Of a stretch of 23,689 nucleotides of DNA, positions 22,047-23,689 are shown in pieces (position 1 is the first letter of the stretch; each line of letters begins with the position of its first letter). The stretch is from an uncultured Dorea sp. (GTDB lineage: Bacteria; Bacillota; Clostridia; Lachnospirales; Lachnospiraceae). The notes beneath the pieces were generated by a model. That model was not told the DNA's origin, searched no databases, and saw only the letters and a program-made list of their open reading frames with translations. The position numbers and the translations under genes were made by a program. The stretch is taken from positions 1 through 23,689 of the forward strand of contig URTM01000036.1 in the NCBI GenBank assembly GCA_900550865.1, read 5' to 3'.

Positions 22047-23480
22047 TTATACATTGATCTCAGCTTTCACACCAAGAATATCCTTATTTGCTTCCAGCAT
22101 CGGATTTACAACATTCTTCAGATATGCATCAACCTGAACCGGCGCACGTCCTACGTATTTTGCAGGGTCCATCGTCTTCTGCAGTTCTTCCAGAGAAAGG
22201 TTGAATGCAGGATCTGCAGCGATCAGTTCCAGAAGGTTATTGTCTAATCCTTTTTCTTTGACATTGCGTCCGGCTTCCATTGACAGTTCACGGATTCTCT
22301 CGTGAAGTTCCTGTCTGTCTCCGCCTGCTTTTACAGCATCCATCATGATATTCTCTGTTGCCATGAATGGAAGCTCTGACATCAGTCTCTTTTCGATAAC
22401 CTTCGGATATACCACCAGTCCGTCTACGACATTCAGGCACAGATCCAGGATACCATCGATTGCCAGGAATCCTTCTGGAACACTGAGACGCTTGTTAGCA
22501 GAATCGTCCAGTGTTCTTTCGAACCACTGTGTTGCAGATGTAATTGCCGGGTTCATGGCATCTACCATTACGTATCTGGAAAGAGAAGCAATTCTTTCAC
22601 TTCTCATCGGGTTTCTCTTATAAGCCATGGCAGAAGAACCAATCTGGCTCTTTTCAAAAGGCTCTTCTACTTCTTTCAAATGCTGCAGAAGACGAATGTC
22701 ATTAGAGAATTTATGTGCGCTGGCTGCAATTCCTGCCAGTACATTTAAAACTCTTGTATCTACTTTTCTGGAGTAAGTCTGTCCCGAAACCGGATAACAT
22801 TCTTTGAATCCCATTTTTTCTGCAATCATCGGGTCAATTTTATCAATGGTTTCCTGGTCTCCGTCAAAAAGCTCCAGAAAACTTGCCTGTGTTCCTGTCG
22901 TTCCTTTTGAACCTAACAGCTTCATGGTGCTGAGTACAAATTCCAAATCTTCCAAGTCCAGAAGGAATTCCTGCATCCAAAGGGTCGCTCTTTTCCCTAC
23001 CGTAGTGGGCTGTGCCGGCTGGAAATGGGTAAATGCCAGAGTTGGCAGCGCTTTATGCGCATCTGCGAATTTTGCCAGTTCCGCAATCACATTGACTAAT
23101 TTCCTGCGCACCAGCTTCAGCGCTTCTGTCATCACAATAATATCTGTATTGTCTCCTACATAGCAGCTGGTAGCGCCCAGGTGGATGATACCTTTCGCTT
23201 TTGGACACTGTACACCATATGCGTATACATGGGACATCACATCGTGGCGAACCTGTTTTTCTCTTTCTTTTGCCACTTCATAGTTAATATCCTCTGCATG
23301 AGCTTTCAATTCGTCAATCTGTTCCTGTGTAATGGGCAGTCCCAGTTCTTTTTCGGTCTCTGCCAGAGCAATCCACAGCTTTCTCCAGGTACGGAATTTC
23401 ATATCAGGAGAAAAAATATACTGCATTTCTCTGCTTGCATAACGCTCGGATAATGGACTTACATATCTGTCTGTACTCAT
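22047..23480 (-). CDS. purB: Adenylosuccinate lyase
   Basis: PurB removes fumarate twice in purine synthesis: from SAICAR to give AICAR, and from adenylosuccinate to give AMP. It belongs to the fumarase/aspartase superfamily and acts as a cytoplasmic tetramer. I take the ATG at 23480 (477 residues) because GAGGT lies 8 bases upstream; the ATG 6 bases earlier is too close. Motifs are RHDVMSHVYAYG (His80), IIHLGATSCYVGDN (98-111), the general-acid region LAFTHFQPAQPTT (His152), and the flexible signature loop GSSAMAYKRNPMRSE (281-295) with catalytic Ser. It has its own strong promoter and terminator, with no other pur gene beside it. Confidence 0.97.
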   Translation of the reverse strand: MSTDRYVSPLSERYASREMQYIFSPDMKFRTWRKLWIALAETEKELGLPITQEQIDELKAHAEDINYEVAKEREKQVRHDVMSHVYAYGVQCPKAKGIIHLGATSCYVGDNTDIIVMTEALKLVRRKLVNVIAELAKFADAHKALPTLAFTHFQPAQPTTVGKRATLWMQEFLLDLEDLEFVLSTMKLLGSKGTTGTQASFLELFDGDQETIDKIDPMIAEKMGFKECYPVSGQTYSRKVDTRVLNVLAGIAASAHKFSNDIRLLQHLKEVEEPFEKSQIGSSAMAYKRNPMRSERIASLSRYVMVDAMNPAITSATQWFERTLDDSANKRLSVPEGFLAIDGILDLCLNVVDGLVVYPKVIEKRLMSELPFMATENIMMDAVKAGGDRQELHERIRELSMEAGRNVKEKGLDNNLLELIAADPAFNLSLEELQKTMDPAKYVGRAPVQVDAYLKNVVNPMLEANKDILGVKAEINV

Positions 23481-23532
23481 ATTCATTTACCTCTCTGTTC
23501 TCTTTCATATATCACGCAGTTAATACACATGG

Positions 23533-23561
23533 ATTATATCGCAACACTTCCGAAAAAACAA
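23533..23561 (-). promoter_or_regulatory. Promoter of purB
   Basis: Read on the minus strand: -35 TTGTTT (23556-23561), a 17-base spacer and a perfect -10 TATAAT (23533-23538), leaving a leader of about 45 bases. The -35 begins 2 bases after the stop of the upstream partial gene. No guanine-riboswitch-like structure fits the short leader. Confidence 0.75.
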
Positions 23562-23563
23562 GT

Positions 23564-23689
23564 TTAAAATCCCGTACTCCTGTGATAGTCACGAATAAAT
23601 TGTTCTAAAAGCCCATCTGTATCTTCTCCGGACACCTTCCTGGCTTTCTTTGCACTCTGTTCCAGATTCCGGATAATTTCTTCCTGTTC
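23564..23689 (-). CDS. C-terminal end of an unidentified protein
   Basis: The last 41 codons and stop of a gene that begins beyond the right edge. The visible residues are charged and helical: EQEEIIRNLEQSAKKARKVS followed by GEDTDGLLEQFIRD and YHRSTGF. The frame runs open to the window edge and stops just before the purB promoter, in the same strand as its neighbours. I do not recognise the family. It may be chance frame, but its position and composition favour a real 3' end. Confidence 0.55.
   Translation of the reverse strand, partial: EQEEIIRNLEQSAKKARKVSGEDTDGLLEQFIRDYHRSTGF

Overview
The window looks like a chromosomal housekeeping region of a gut-type Lachnospiraceae (Clostridia), close to the Dorea, Coprococcus and Mediterraneibacter group. 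This rests on moderately low GC, AGGAGG-type ribosome sites, the order dnaG-rpoD-trmK-nif3, pflB, an L,D-transpeptidase with putative peptidoglycan-binding repeats, a DUF5662 protein, and a nucleoside kinase with a ThrRS-like front end. Genus placement is inference. Almost every gene lies on the minus strand. Only aroC and a small DUF1292 gene are on the plus strand. I see no prophage, transposase, integrase, CRISPR array or rRNA.

Layout, low to high coordinates (transcription mostly runs from high to low). (1) 1-697: start of pflB with a good sigma-A promoter, then a gene-free stretch (698-1071) holding tandem hairpins and one copy of a dispersed repeat. (2) 1072-4189: L,D-transpeptidase, tgt and yajC, read in that order. 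(3) 4321-5506: aroC with its own promoter, divergent from the transpeptidase and convergent with the next operon. (4) 5518-11724: dnaG, rpoD, trmK, nif3-like and nucleoside kinase, a macromolecular-synthesis type operon. (5) 11837-12025: a tRNA-Leu gene with anticodon AAG, a near-consensus promoter and a strong terminator. (6) 12073-15388: an orphan sugar-binding lipoprotein, a GH13 debranching-enzyme homologue without recognisable catalytic residues, and a DUF5662 protein. (7) 15530-15890: DUF1292 on the plus strand, its terminator lying inside the 3' end of the next gene. (8) 15827-19141: gltX followed by a UvrD-type helicase. (9) 19295-20949: a two-subunit threonine/serine exporter whose large subunit carries an N-terminal acetyltransferase domain. 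(10) 21053-21924: a second copy of the dispersed repeat and a single-pass membrane protein with a leucine-rich-repeat-like tail. (11) 21981-23689: purB with promoter and terminator, and the last 41 codons of an unidentified gene.

How the genes work together: most are core functions, namely replication and transcription initiation (DnaG, RpoD), tRNA supply and modification (Tgt, TrmK, tRNA-Leu, GltX), fermentation (PflB), aromatic and purine synthesis (AroC, PurB), protein export (YajC) and cell wall (L,D-transpeptidase). The less ordinary parts are the apparent GH13 pseudoenzyme locus, the GNAT-exporter fusion, the A34 tRNA-Leu, the kinase with a metal-ligand-less ThrRS-like domain, and the structured repeat family. 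I did not find a clear multi-gene system that is new. The best candidate for one is the sugar-binding lipoprotein / pseudo-debranching enzyme / DUF5662 locus.
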